Shown here piece by piece: positions 18,285 to 27,449 of a DNA stretch of 64,000 nucleotides. Within the stretch, counting starts at the first letter, position 1, and each line of letters starts with the position of its first letter. Origin of the DNA: Mycoplasmatota bacterium (GTDB taxonomy: Bacteria > Bacillota_I > Bacilli_A > Acholeplasmatales > Acholeplasmataceae); NCBI GenBank assembly GCA_018622495.1, contig CP076021.1, positions 1,364,501 through 1,428,500 on the forward strand, read 5' to 3'. A model generated the notes under the pieces. The model saw nothing but the letters and a program-made list of their open reading frames with translations, searched no databases and had not been told where the DNA came from. A program made the translations under genes and the position numbers.

Positions 18285-18685
18285 TCAAACTCACCATTTT
18301 TAATACGTTCTATTAAATCTAAAACTTTAGTTTTTACAATATCTCTTGTTGCTTCAAAACCTGACTTAGGTCCACCACTTGGATCATCTAATCCCCAGTC
18401 TTCTCTGTAATCACATGGTACAAATGGGCATTCAACTCCACAACCCATGGTAATTAAAATATCTAACTCTTGAGGGATATCATCTAGTAATTTAGAACTA
18501 GCATGACTCATATTTACACCAGCATCTTGCATAACTTCCATAGCCATTGGTTTTGGTCCAGGATAATTTTACGTACCCGCTGAATATACATCCATAAGAT
18601 CTGATCCTAAATGTTTCGCCCATCCTTCTGCCATAATGCTTCGACAACTGTTGTGCGTGCACACGAATGCTACTTTTTTCTTCAT
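18281..18685 (-). CDS. arsC: Arsenate reductase (LMW-phosphatase type), interrupted by in-frame TAA
   Basis: The frame from ATG 18685 gives about 134 residues. The P-loop CTHNSCRS (C-x5-R-S) is intact, and thioredoxin-coupled family motifs follow ([20 protein letters not shown], with two resolving Cys; DDPSGGP). Codon 39 at 18569-18571 is TAA after ACG, in YSAGT-stop-NYPG; the family usually has Glu here. Everything after the stop is intact and conserved. It reduces arsenate to arsenite for export by the coupled ACR3. Confidence 0.9.
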
Positions 18686-18770
18686 TTTTGTCTCTCCTTA
18701 TATGTTTAATTATTTTAGGTTGATTAACCCAATAAGTGTTACTGAGGCAATAAAACTTTAATTCTCATGT

Positions 18771-19001
18771 TTATTTTAGTAATTTAGCTAATGCACTTGG
18801 TGTTTGTACTCTACCCGCAAATAATACTTTTCCATCAACAACCAATGCTGGTGTACTCATCACACCAAAACTAACAATTTCAACATAATCAGTTACCTTT
18901 TCAATACTAGCTTCTTTACCTAATATGTTTAAAGCTTCTTTTACATTTTTTTCTAATTGAATGCACTTTGGGCATCCCGATCCTAATACTTTAATTTCCA
19001 T
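18771..19001 (-). CDS. Small thioredoxin-like protein (CPKC)
   Basis: 76 residues, single thioredoxin fold of the redox-active MTH895/TM0996 type. It has GSGCPKCIQLEKNVKEAL near the start, the cis-Pro loop MSTPALVVDG and a C-terminal helix. It sits between the permease and arsC. In similar operons this protein is proposed to recycle the reductase or handle thiols; that role is inferred from context. Confidence 0.88.
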   Translation of the reverse strand: MEIKVLGSGCPKCIQLEKNVKEALNILGKEASIEKVTDYVEIVSFGVMSTPALVVDGKVLFAGRVQTPSALAKLLK

Positions 19002-19023
19002 TTTTATATTTCTCCTTGTATTT

Positions 19024-20052
19024 TTATATAAATAAATAACTGTATAAATTAAATAAATAACCTGTTGCTATAATACCAACTGTAATAATTGAAACAAATA
19101 TGATAAGTAATTTAGGTTTAACAACTTTTCTAAGCAATACAATAGAAGGTAAGCTAAGTGCTGTAACTGCCATCATAAATGCTAGTACTGTACCAATACC
19201 GACGCCTTTTAAGACAAGCGCTTACGCTATAGGAAGTGTACCAAAGATATCTGCATACATTGGTAGTCCTAAAATAGTTGCGATAATAACAGAAAATGGA
19301 TTGTCATCTCCTAAAACTTTTTGAATAATATCTTGTGGAATATATCCATGAATAACTGCACCTATACCAACACCAATTAAAACATATAACCAAACTTTGT
19401 GCACAATTTCTTTTACTTGATCAAACGCATAATGATGACGTTCTTTTTTCGTTTGTTCTATTAAAGGTACATCTTCACCGTTAACTTCTCCTCTACCTTG
19501 CATAACAAATGATTCAACTTGATCTTCTAAATGAAGTTTATCAATCACCGTACCACCAATCACTGCAATAATTAAGCCTACGATTACATAAGCAATCGCT
19601 ATTTTCCAATCAAATATACTTGCTAATAAAATCACTGATGCTATATCAACTAATGGTGATGATATAAGGAATGAAAAAGTAACACCAATGGGAAGTCCAG
19701 CTTTAGTAAATCCTATAAATATAGGAATAGATGAACATGAACAAAAAGGTGTGACTGTTCCAAGTAAAGCGCCAATAATATTACCAGATACTCCATTAAA
19801 CTTTGAAAGTATCTTCTTTGTACGTTCTGGTGTGAAATATGATTGAATATATGATGATATATAAATTAACACTGATAATAATATAAATATTTTAACGACA
19901 TCATACATAAAGAATGATAAAGTTTTAAATAGATATCCTGATTCATCAATTTTAATTACATCCACCAATAAACTATCCACTAGATTTTGAAGCCATGTCA
20001 TTTTAAAGAAAGCATCATTAATCCAAACAAAAAAATCTTTTATAAACTGCAT
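19024..20052 (-). CDS. ArsP/UPF0718-type permease, interrupted by in-frame TAA
   Basis: The full frame encodes about 342 residues and eight membrane helices, with the conserved FCSCSSIPIFIGFTKAGLP motif of PF03773 permeases. A TAA after GCG at 19222-19224 (GTLPIA-stop-ALVLKGVGIG) falls where the family has Glu, in the second conserved half. Sixty-six intact codons continue past it to a TAA at 19024. Relatives export trivalent organoarsenicals or act in arsenic and thiol-related export. It overlaps the arsR end by 13 bases. Confidence 0.85.
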
Positions 20053-20330
20053 GTTGTACTCTCCATATCTCTAAGTTGTTCTAAATATTTAATCATATCA
20101 TTTATTTTTGAGCGATCAATAGTATATTTTATCCAATTACCATCTCTTCTAGTCGTTGCTAATCCTGATGATGTAATATATTTTAAGTGATATGACAATG
20201 TCGGTTGAGATATGTCTAATTTATCAATTAAAGTACATCCACATGTTTCTCCTTTTAGTAAAAGTTCAACAATTTCCATCCTGTTTTCATCTGAAAACAC
20301 TTTAAAATTTTTAACTAATTCTTTTTCCAT
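20040..20330 (-). CDS. arsR: ArsR-family metalloregulator
   Basis: 96-residue winged helix. The metal-site helix carries KGETCGCTLIDKL, a CxC pattern equivalent to the ELCVC arsenic site of ArsR. The recognition helix is ISQPTLSYHLKYITSSGL, and there is a possible extra Cys near the C-terminus (TTCSL). It represses its own operon and releases DNA on binding As(III) or Sb(III). It is the first gene of the operon, downstream of a tandem-repeat operator. Confidence 0.93.
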   Translation of the reverse strand: MEKELVKNFKVFSDENRMEIVELLLKGETCGCTLIDKLDISQPTLSYHLKYITSSGLATTRRDGNWIKYTIDRSKINDMIKYLEQLRDMESTTCSL

Positions 20331-20345
20331 TTTATAACCTGATTT

Positions 20346-20385
20346 CTATATTGATATTTATCTATATTGATATTTATCTATATTG
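20346..20385 (-). promoter_or_regulatory. Tandem-repeat operator/promoter of the arsenic operon
   Basis: The 16-base unit CTATATTGATATTTAT is present twice in perfect tandem (20346-20361, 20362-20377) and then as an eight-base partial copy. It lies 16 bases upstream of the arsR start. ArsR proteins usually bind AT-rich repeats overlapping their own promoter, so this is the likely operator. The 16-base period is about one and a half helix turns. Confidence 0.65.
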
Positions 20386-20467
20386 TAAAATATTATATTT
20401 AATATGTCAATTGATATTGTCTTTTTTACTTAAAAATCTTTTTAATTTACGAAAACACATCTTTTAT

Positions 20468-20539
20468 GACAATGTTGTCGCATTTGTATTGACATTCATT
20501 ATTTTTCATGTTAATTTATATATATGACACGATTGTCAT
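20468..20539 (+). promoter_or_regulatory. TetR-type promoter with two palindromic operators
   Basis: Two inverted repeats share the half-site TGACA/TGTCA: GACAATGTTGTC at 20468-20479 and ATGACACGATTGTCAT at 20524-20539. Between them lies a consensus -35 TTGACA (20489-20494) and an AT-rich -10 region about 17 bases on. The second palindrome covers the probable transcription start and abuts the RBS AAGGAG. This suits autorepression by the TetR protein encoded next. Confidence 0.75.
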
Positions 20540-20554
20540 AAAGGAGTGTTGTTC

Positions 20555-21187
20555 ATGCCAACAAAAACATTTTTTAATTTAGAACAAAAAAAACAAGATA
20601 GAATTATTCAAGCAGCAATCGATGAGTTTTCACAAAAAAATTACGATCATGCAAATATCGCGACTATGATTAAAAACGCATCTATACCAAGAGGTAGTTT
20701 TTATCAATATTTCGAAGATAAAAAAGATCTATACTTATACATTATAAAAATACTTGGTGAATCTAAAGTGAAATATATGTCACATATTATTGAAAACAAA
20801 GATCACATGCCATTTCTTAAATTAATTAAAGATTTATATATATCTGGATTAAAATTTGCAGTTGATCAACCTAAACTTGTAAAAATCATGACTTATTTAA
20901 TCGCCACAAAAGGTGACATATATGACGAAGTGATGAAAGATGCACTTGATCAGTCACTTGCTTTATTTACTAATCTTATAGAGATAGATAAATCAAGAGG
21001 TTTAATTAAAGAATCTGTTGATTCAAAAACCTTTGCCCAATTAATGAGAGATATGACTGTTAATGTCACATTATCCGAATTAAATCTTAAAACGAATACT
21101 TTTAATGAAGAAATCATGATTCAAAAAATAACACAAATCATCCAAATATTTGAAACGGGTGTAAAAAAAGGAGATTATCATGTTTAA
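20555..21187 (+). CDS. TetR-family transcriptional repressor
   Basis: 210 residues from ATG 20555, chosen because AAGGAG lies eight bases upstream. N-terminal HTH: IIQAAIDEFSQKNYDHANIA, then IPRGSFYQYFEDKKDLYLYI, the classic TetR recognition segment. The C-terminal ligand domain is all-helical. Its stop overlaps the ATG of the ABC ATPase gene, so it is the first gene of the efflux operon it probably represses. The inducing ligand is unknown. Confidence 0.9.
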   Translation: MPTKTFFNLEQKKQDRIIQAAIDEFSQKNYDHANIATMIKNASIPRGSFYQYFEDKKDLYLYIIKILGESKVKYMSHIIENKDHMPFLKLIKDLYISGLKFAVDQPKLVKIMTYLIATKGDIYDEVMKDALDQSLALFTNLIEIDKSRGLIKESVDSKTFAQLMRDMTVNVTLSELNLKTNTFNEEIMIQKITQIIQIFETGVKKGDYHV

Positions 21188-22040
21188 AGTATCACATCTA
21201 AAATATCACTATCCTAAAACCGATACTAATGTCATTAATGATATTAGTTTTGAAATTAAAGAAGGCGAAATTTTTGGTTTCTTAGGACCAAGTGGTGCTG
21301 GTAAATCAACAACACAAAAAATCTTAATTAAAATTCTAGAAGATTTTGAAGGTAGTATTACTTATAACGGAAAAGATATCACTACTTTTGGTGATGACTT
21401 TTATGAAGATATTGGTGTTAGTTTTGAGATGCCTATTCATTTTTCTAAAATGACAGCGATGGAAAATATCAATTTCTTTTTAAAACTTTATAAAAATAAC
21501 GCTGATGTAGAACAATTAATGAAACGTGTTGGTCTATGGGAAGACCGCGATAAAATGGTCGGAGAATTTAGCAAAGGCATGAAAATACGTTTAAACATTG
21601 TAAGGGCATTACTTAATAATCCAAAAATGTTATTTTTAGATGAACCTACAAATGGACTGGATCCAACAAATGCTCAAATTTTAAAAGATTTAGTTGCTGA
21701 ATTTAGAGCTGAAGGTGGAACAGTATTTATCACTTCTCATATTATGGCTGATATCGATCAACTATGTGACCGCGTTGCATTTATTGTTGATGGTAAAATT
21801 ATTGAACTTGATTCCCCAAGAAATTTAAAAATTAAATATGGAAAACGAACCATGAAATTAGAATACAAAGAAAATGGAAAAACCGTAGAAAAAGAATTCC
21901 CTATGGATGGCATAGGAAAAAACGAAGAATTTTTAAACCTTTTACAAACCAAAGACATTGAAACGCTTCATAGTGGAGAAACAACATTGGAAGACATATT
22001 TATTAGAGTAACAGGAGTCTCTCTTAAAAATGAATCATAG
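21180..22040 (+). CDS. ABC transporter ATP-binding protein
   Basis: 286 residues. Walker A GPSGAGKST, signature FSKGMKIRLNIVRALL, Walker B MLFLDEPTNGLDP, H-loop ITSHIM. The C-terminal 60 residues form the extra domain of the drug/antibiotic exporter (DrrA-like) type. The signature starts FSKG rather than LSGG, common in this class. It overlaps both the TetR gene before it and the permease after it, so the complex is made in one translational unit. Confidence 0.93.
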   Translation: MFKVSHLKYHYPKTDTNVINDISFEIKEGEIFGFLGPSGAGKSTTQKILIKILEDFEGSITYNGKDITTFGDDFYEDIGVSFEMPIHFSKMTAMENINFFLKLYKNNADVEQLMKRVGLWEDRDKMVGEFSKGMKIRLNIVRALLNNPKMLFLDEPTNGLDPTNAQILKDLVAEFRAEGGTVFITSHIMADIDQLCDRVAFIVDGKIIELDSPRNLKIKYGKRTMKLEYKENGKTVEKEFPMDGIGKNEEFLNLLQTKDIETLHSGETTLEDIFIRVTGVSLKNES

Positions 22041-22782
22041 ATTATGGTCTTTAGTAAAAGGTGAATTAAACAGGTTAAATAAATACGGTGTATTTTCCAT
22101 GAGTTTATTTATTGCAGTACTTTGGAGTGTTATTTTATTCTTAGTCAATGATGATATATTATCATCAATACTTCCAATGTTATTGCTGATTGATGCAACA
22201 ATGATGAGCATGCTCTATATTGGTGCGTAAATGCATTTCGAAAAAACAGAATCAACTATTAGTTCATTACTTGTGACACCTGTCACAAATAAAGAACTAG
22301 TTGCAAGCAAAGCTCTTGCAAACGTTATTCATAATTTTGTTTCATCTGCGCTGATTATATTAGTTTTTTATCTCGCAAGTGAATTTGGATATGTTGCAGA
22401 TATAGGCATTCATTTATTTTTATTATTACTAGGTGTCGTATTAACCACAGCTACATTTACTATATTAGGTTTAATACTTAGTTTTCATCAAAAAGATTTC
22501 ACAAGTATGTTAGTCAATATATTTATAGGTGCTATTGTATTAATGTTACCTTCTATATTGCTCACTTTTGGTGTCATTCAAGGCTCTTTCTGGGAAAATG
22601 CGATGTTAATCAATCCTATTGAAGCAGCACAACAAATCATTAATGCCGGTCTAAATAATTATAGTTTTACATATAGATACTTTATTAGTTTAGGCTATAT
22701 TTTATTTGGTGGTATTTCCTTATATGTCTTTATTGCAGTCCCAAAATTCCAAGATTACGCAATTAAAGAAAGTGGTGTCTAA
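22030..22782 (+). CDS. ABC-2 type permease, interrupted by in-frame TAA
   Basis: One frame of about 250 residues with six membrane helices. TAA after GCG at 22228-22230 splits it at LYIGA-stop-MHFEKTESTISSLLVTP. ABC-2 permeases have an acidic residue here, in the conserved cytoplasmic ExxxxExxTxxxLLxTP segment. The downstream part can start at the ATG that directly follows the stop but would lack the first two helices. The base context is TGGTGCGTAAATGC, identical over 14 bases to the lesion in fakA. Confidence 0.82.
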
Positions 22783-22783
22783 T

Positions 22784-23497
22784 ATGTTTAAAATTATATT
22801 AAAAGCTGAACTAAAAAACATTTTAAGAGATAGACTATATTTATTCTTTGTACTATATCCTATTGTTTTCGGTACAGGTGGATACTTCTTGGTTGAATGG
22901 ATTAATAATACTTATCCAACAAGTCCTTGGGGAGCAATTACCGCGATGATGTTAATCGTTATCACTGGTTTTATATTTGGTGCTCTCATTGCATTTACAT
23001 TGCTTGATGATAAAGATGATAAAGTCTTAATGAGTTTAAAAATAACGCCTATATCAGTTAAACAATATGTTAATGTAAAAATATTTGTTGGTATGATATT
23101 TGGATTTATTGCATCTCTGATTTTAATTCTTGCGACTAATTTTTTACCTGATGCAAATATATTTATTATTTTAGGTGTTGCGATACTTGCTGCTGTGCAA
23201 GTGCCAAGTATTGCCTTAATCGTGAATTCTTTTAGTGACAATAAAGTTGAAGGATTCGTCTATATGAAGCTATCTGGCATGATTATAATGTTTCCGCTTA
23301 TTGGATTCTTAGTGACTGGTTGGGCACAGTATTTATTAGGTGTAGCACCTGGTTATTGGGCAGGACGACTTATTGAAATTCAATTATTACCTACAGAAAA
23401 TGGTTCTAATATTCTTATATTTTTAATTGGTATATTATATAATTTATTAGCAACATGGTTATTAATGAAGTTATTTACAAAAAAAGCAAGTCTTTAG
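22784..23497 (+). CDS. ABC-2 type permease, second subunit
   Basis: 237 residues from ATG 22784 (MFKIILKAELKNILRDR), immediately after the first permease's stop. Six membrane helices, with a cytoplasmic segment DDKDDKVLMSLKITPISVKQY after helix 2 typical of ABC-2 permeases. Together with the previous gene it gives two membrane subunits for one ATPase. Substrate is probably a toxic compound, inferred from the TetR control. Confidence 0.85.
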   Translation: MFKIILKAELKNILRDRLYLFFVLYPIVFGTGGYFLVEWINNTYPTSPWGAITAMMLIVITGFIFGALIAFTLLDDKDDKVLMSLKITPISVKQYVNVKIFVGMIFGFIASLILILATNFLPDANIFIILGVAILAAVQVPSIALIVNSFSDNKVEGFVYMKLSGMIIMFPLIGFLVTGWAQYLLGVAPGYWAGRLIEIQLLPTENGSNILIFLIGILYNLLATWLLMKLFTKKASL

Positions 23498-23506
23498 GAG
23501 GATCAT

Positions 23507-23701
23507 ATGGATATATTAAAAATAATACTTATTGCATACGGTATTTTATGCATACTCATTGGTTTATTTAAATTACCACTTGTTTGGCAAATGAAAAAAC
23601 TACAAGTAATGAAAAAAATGTTAAAAGGTGATCGTAATCTTCAAATATTTATCATTGTTTGGGGATCAATCATAGGCGCTATTGGTATACTTATAAAATA
23701 A
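23507..23701 (+). CDS. Small membrane protein at the end of the efflux operon
   Basis: 64 residues with two hydrophobic helices (about 5-25 and 45-62) and a basic loop between them. RBS GGAGG is six bases before the ATG. Its position directly after the second permease, before the shared terminator, suggests an accessory to the exporter. No family recognised. Confidence 0.7.
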   Translation: MDILKIILIAYGILCILIGLFKLPLVWQMKKLQVMKKMLKGDRNLQIFIIVWGSIIGAIGILIK

Positions 23702-23706
23702 GATTA

Positions 23707-23736
23707 CAAAAAAATCCACCAATTGGTGGATTTTGT
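23707..23736. terminator. Bidirectional terminator
   Basis: AAAATCCACC - AATT - GGTGGATTTT flanked by A and T tracts. It separates the efflux operon (+) from the convergent potassium channel gene (-). Confidence 0.87.
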
Positions 23737-23744
23737 TTTATTTA

Positions 23745-24749
23745 TTAGAACATCGTTTCTTTAGCAATATTTCTAAGTTCATTAATCTGTTCTTTTGACC
23801 CAACGACTAGCATTTTATCATTTTCAGATAATACTTCACTCGCTTTAGGATTAAATATAAATTGATCATTTGTTCTTCTAATTGCTAAGACGATAAGACC
23901 GGTTCTATCAGATATCTTCGTTTCTCTAAGTTGTTTTCCATTAAGTTCAGAAGATTCATTAATTGAAACTTCTTCCATATCAATTGAAACATTTTTAGTA
24001 TCGATAATATTATCAACAAAATATTGGATATTTGGACTTATCATCATTGATGCCATTTTCTTTCCACCAATCTCATCGGGGCTCACAGTGGAATTAGCAC
24101 CTGCTATTTTTAATTTCTTTGCTGATTTATTTTCATGTGATCTTGCAACAATTCTTAATTTCTTATTAAGTTGTCTTGCTGTTAATACTACAAAAACATT
24201 ATCAGCATCTTTTGCAAGACATGTGACTAATCCTTTAGCTCGTTGAACCCCTGCAGCAAGTAACACTTCATCATTTGTGGCATCATCATCAATATAGTTT
24301 AAATCCATTTCTCTAAGTTTTTCAATGGCATTTTCATCATGCTCTATCACAACAAAATCAATATCTTTTAATAAGAATTGTTTGATCACATGCATACCAG
24401 TTTCTCCTGCACCACATACAATAATATGATTTGATAATTTTGATATTGCTTTTTTCATTCGATTTTTCCTCCAGGTTTCATTCATGCTACCTTCACTAAA
24501 AAATTTGAACAATTCTGATAATAAGTAACCAAGCATACTAATACTTATAATAATGACAAAAATAGAAAATATTTTACCAGCTTCATTCATGTCTACTACT
24601 TCTCCATACCCAACTGTCGAAACTGTAATAATTGTCATATACAATGCGTCAATAAATGAAATATTTAAAATAATCATGTAACCTATGGTTGCACTCACAA
24701 TAAGTATTAAAATAATTAATAATCCTATTAATATTTTTTTTGGTTTCAT
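23745..24749 (-). CDS. Two-helix potassium channel with RCK (TrkA-N/TrkA-C) domain
   Basis: 334 residues. A pore module (about 1-85) has two membrane helices and the filter TVSTVGYGEV. It is followed by RCK-N with the nucleotide fold IIVCGAGETGMHVIKQFL (about 108-225), then TrkA-C (about 250-330). This is the Kch/MthK architecture: a ligand-gated K+ channel. It is monocistronic, ending at the bidirectional terminator. Confidence 0.92.
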   Translation of the reverse strand: MKPKKILIGLLIILILIVSATIGYMIILNISFIDALYMTIITVSTVGYGEVVDMNEAGKIFSIFVIIISISMLGYLLSELFKFFSEGSMNETWRKNRMKKAISKLSNHIIVCGAGETGMHVIKQFLLKDIDFVVIEHDENAIEKLREMDLNYIDDDATNDEVLLAAGVQRAKGLVTCLAKDADNVFVVLTARQLNKKLRIVARSHENKSAKKLKIAGANSTVSPDEIGGKKMASMMISPNIQYFVDNIIDTKNVSIDMEEVSINESSELNGKQLRETKISDRTGLIVLAIRRTNDQFIFNPKASEVLSENDKMLVVGSKEQINELRNIAKETMF

Positions 24750-24824
24750 AATTTTTCCTTTATTATCATATAATGATGTCTATATATTTTAATCATATCA
24801 TATGTTATAAATAAGTGTATATGA

Positions 24825-25604
24825 TTATGATGAAATTGGATCAATATCCAATACACAAAAAGCGATATCAACGCCACCCCACACGCGAAATCCAGTGACA
24901 TTATCATTAACTTGTTCATTGAATATATCACTTGTGAATTCATAATTAAATAAAAATGTACCATCAAGCGATAAAGCTAGATTTTTTAGCATCGTTGTTT
25001 CATCTATAACTGTAATATCAAATGTTATTGTGTGCTTTTCTATCCACCATGTATTAGATTTATCTTTTTATCCTCCATCTATTGAAAATTCATCATTTTC
25101 ATCAAAATATATGCCATATCTAAAATCGGGAACTAGTTCTTTACAATTTACTCTTTGTCTGATAATGATTTCTCCATTTGCAAATCCTCTATCAAATTGG
25201 ATAATATAACCAGAATCAGATGATGTAGTTTCATCAGTTGTTGTTGTATCAAAGATAATACCGTAACCACCATTATTTGAAGTGTTTGTACTTAAAATTT
25301 CAGCTTCAATCGCTAAAGTATATGCTTCATTTGGATTTGGAACAAATAAATACCCACCATGTGACGTTAAGTAGTCATTTTCAGAAACATAGTTACCAGA
25401 TATTGTCCATGCTCCAGCTTCAATTAAATCATCTAGTGTATCCTCATCAAAATTATATGTTGATAACTCTTCCCATTCTCCAATGAGCAATTCACAATTA
25501 CATGTCTCACTGCTTGGTAAAATGATATCTGCCCAATAACCATATGTTAAATTAAGATTTGCTACTACAAGTATTAAAATGAAAGTAATTATTATTTTTT
25601 TCAT
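24825..25604 (-). CDS. Secreted beta-sandwich (lectin/LamG-like) protein, interrupted by in-frame TAA
   Basis: About 259 residues. An N-terminal hydrophobic signal ends ...LTYGYWADIILPS, resembling SipW-dependent signals (a conserved aromatic-Asp motif after the hydrophobic core). The body alternates beta strands such as NNGGYGIIFDTTTTDE and GYIIQFDRGFANGEIIIRQR, as in LamG/DUF1080-type carbohydrate-binding sandwiches. TAA at 25068-25070 (SIDGG-stop-KDKSNTWWIEKH) interrupts the last third, which continues cleanly for 81 codons. Here the preceding codon is GGA, not NCG. It is transcribed behind a probable c-di-GMP riboswitch. Confidence 0.7.
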
Positions 25605-25624
25605 ATCTATTCACCTATTAAAAA

Positions 25625-25704
25625 AGCCAGTTGCTTATATGCAACTGGCTACCATTTAAGGTCCTATAGTTTTGTGTCACTAGATTTCTCTAGTTTTACC
25701 AAAG
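25625..25704 (-). promoter_or_regulatory. Cyclic di-GMP-I (GEMM) riboswitch with overlapping terminator
   Basis: Read on the minus strand, the leader has GGTAAAA, then P2 CTAGA-GAAA-TCTAG with a GNRA tetraloop. It continues TGACACAAAACTATAGGACC, then TTAAATGGTAGCCAGTTGC. This follows the class I consensus GGCAAA...GAAA...GACGCAAAGC...GGxCCTAA...TGGTAGCC, including the tetraloop receptor region. The 3' strand then pairs as AGCCAGTTGC/GCAACTGGCT followed by six T, a terminator directly ahead of the secreted protein gene. Two consensus positions differ (GGT for GGC, GACA for GACG). Confidence 0.75.
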
Positions 25705-25819
25705 TTATTATATCATCATCATACTTTTCTATCATCATACTTTTCTATCAACAATTTTGTAAAAATTAACATAAATGATTTATATATATATCATTAATTA
25801 AGTACTCGATTTTAATTTT

Positions 25820-26026
25820 TTATCCCCATATACCAAAAAAGAATAATAAACTCAATAACATTAATATAACTCCAACGACAGCAAAAAACGAATGAACTTT
25901 ATCTTTCCATAAAAGTTTTGCTCTTGCAACAAACATTTTATATACAATAAAATCACTTTTTCGTAATGCAGACAATAGTAAAAATAACCCAATGAATAAC
26001 GTTATAATTCCCCAAATATAATGCAT
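25820..26026 (-). CDS. Small two-helix membrane protein
   Basis: 68 residues: hydrophobic helix (about 2-20), a basic amphipathic loop (RKSDFIVYKMFVARAKLLWKD) and a second helix (about 45-66). An AGGAGG-like site precedes the ATG. It resembles small conserved membrane proteins of unknown function in other low-GC bacteria. No motif recognised. Confidence 0.65.
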   Translation of the reverse strand: MHYIWGIITLFIGLFLLLSALRKSDFIVYKMFVARAKLLWKDKVHSFFAVVGVILMLLSLLFFFGIWG

Positions 26027-26057
26027 ATGTATTCCTCCTTAAGTATGATACATTTAT

Positions 26058-26729
26058 CTAAAAACCTTTTGTTTGCCCTTTGTAAGGCGGTTCTTTTTTA
26101 TTGATATATTCATCAACACCCGGACCTTTTAATGTTCTTAAGCGCCATATACCATATACATAACTTACAGTTAATATAAATATAAGTAATGGTAAGCCTA
26201 ATAGAGTATTAACCCATACAAATTGATTTACACTACCTGTGAGATAAATTGTTGTTTCAAGCACTGTTCTAAATAAGAAATATATCATCCATATCAGTGT
26301 AACTTCTTGATATGCAGGTCTAACATCATCTCTTAAAAACCAATCAATTGGCCATCCTCTTGTTATATGTGACACATACGCAGCCAAGGGTTTTCTCATT
26401 ATAAATGAGACAATTGCGACTAATAGAGAAATACCACTTCCTAAAACATCCGGAATAAAATAAGTGATTGCACTTTGATTCAGATATGAGAATATTGCAG
26501 CTATCCCTACACCTAAAAATCCAAAAATTGCATATCTCTTTTTATCTTTTTTAATAAAGCGCACCATAAATAATATACTTGAAAAAAACAATCCTACGAT
26601 AAGTGCTATATTTAAATCAAATAAACTCAATGTAATTGCAAATAGTATAGGTGGTATGAGCGTATCAAGCGTCTTACCTTTTAATACAAGTATAAGTTCA
26701 CTATATATATCTTTAAGTATTTGTCGCAT
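26058..26729 (-). CDS. DUF3159-like membrane protein
   Basis: 223 residues from ATG 26729, chosen because AAAGGAG lies six bases upstream. About six membrane helices. A conserved-looking stretch, MRKPLAAYVSHITRGWPIDWFLRD, resembles DUF3159 family proteins; function of that family is unknown. The short tail is Pro/Lys/Gly-rich. It lies upstream of the 68-aa membrane protein gene, possibly in one transcript. Confidence 0.6.
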   Translation of the reverse strand: MRQILKDIYSELILVLKGKTLDTLIPPILFAITLSLFDLNIALIVGLFFSSILFMVRFIKKDKKRYAIFGFLGVGIAAIFSYLNQSAITYFIPDVLGSGISLLVAIVSFIMRKPLAAYVSHITRGWPIDWFLRDDVRPAYQEVTLIWMIYFLFRTVLETTIYLTGSVNQFVWVNTLLGLPLLIFILTVSYVYGIWRLRTLKGPGVDEYINKKEPPYKGQTKGF

Positions 26730-26816
26730 ATATTTCTCCTTTGTATCATTGTGTTTATATTTTATCATATCAAGTAAAAATGGCCTTCATTTAAACGCTT
26801 TTAAAATTTGGTCATA

Positions 26817-26851
26817 AAATAAAAAAACCTTAAGTCATCTATCGACTTAAA
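26817..26851 (-). terminator. Terminator after the second arsC-like gene
   Basis: Minus-strand TTTAAGTC - GATAGAT - GACTTAA followed by GGTTTTTTTA. It overlaps the last codons of the gene ending at 26847. Confidence 0.75.
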
Positions 26852-27299
26852 GTTCTTCATTTCTGCTCTTTGCATAATCTTCATATGTTTTTATAAATTC
26901 TAATACTTTGTTCTTAATAACATCTCTTATTTGTCTGGTTTTTTCTAAAATTTCTTCTTTTGATCCTTTATATGCAGCAGGATCTTCTAGATTCCAGTAT
27001 ATATCTTTTAAAGCATGAGGGAAAACAGGACAACGTTGACCATTAATTTCATCACATACCTTAACGACATAAGTATATCTTCTACCTTCTTTATAATAAT
27101 CAAATACACTATTTACACTATTATTTGAAATATCATATCCATCTTCAGCCATCACTTCAATGACATATGGATTTAATTAGCCTTTTTCTATACCAGCACT
27201 TTCAGCAATAAATAAAGATTTACCAAAATCATTCAAATACGTTTCTGCAATTTGACTTCTAGCACTGTTATGTACACACACAAATAATACTTTTTCCAT
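26847..27299 (-). CDS. Second arsenate reductase-like phosphatase, interrupted by in-frame TAA
   Basis: About 150 residues from ATG 27299. P-loop CVHNSARS, then [24 protein letters not shown] at 27177-27179 follows GGC (EKG[13 protein letters not shown]); relatives carry Lys, Thr or Glu here. The remainder is conserved, with [18 protein letters not shown] and CPVFPHALK. This is a different branch from the operon arsC (P-loop HNSARS, not HNSCRS). It is not linked to arsR. It is followed upstream-to-downstream by no exporter, so its role in arsenic reduction is uncertain. Confidence 0.82.
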
Positions 27300-27449
27300 T
27301 ATTTCACCTCAACAAACATTATATTTATATTTTATCATTTATAAAATAAATTCATTGTAATTAATATGTAAAGTTTCATTGTTTACCTGACTATTTCCTA
27401 TTAATTAAAATATCAATACAACTCATTAATAAATCAAAATAACATCATA

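Noticed and set aside
20346-20385. Possible CRISPR-like repeats before arsR.
   Set aside because: The units are directly adjacent with no spacers, only two and a half copies, and no cas genes are present; an operator fits better.
24746-24967. A 73-residue minus-strand frame downstream of the secreted protein.
   Set aside because: It overlaps the continuation of the secreted protein's own frame and has no RBS or family likeness.
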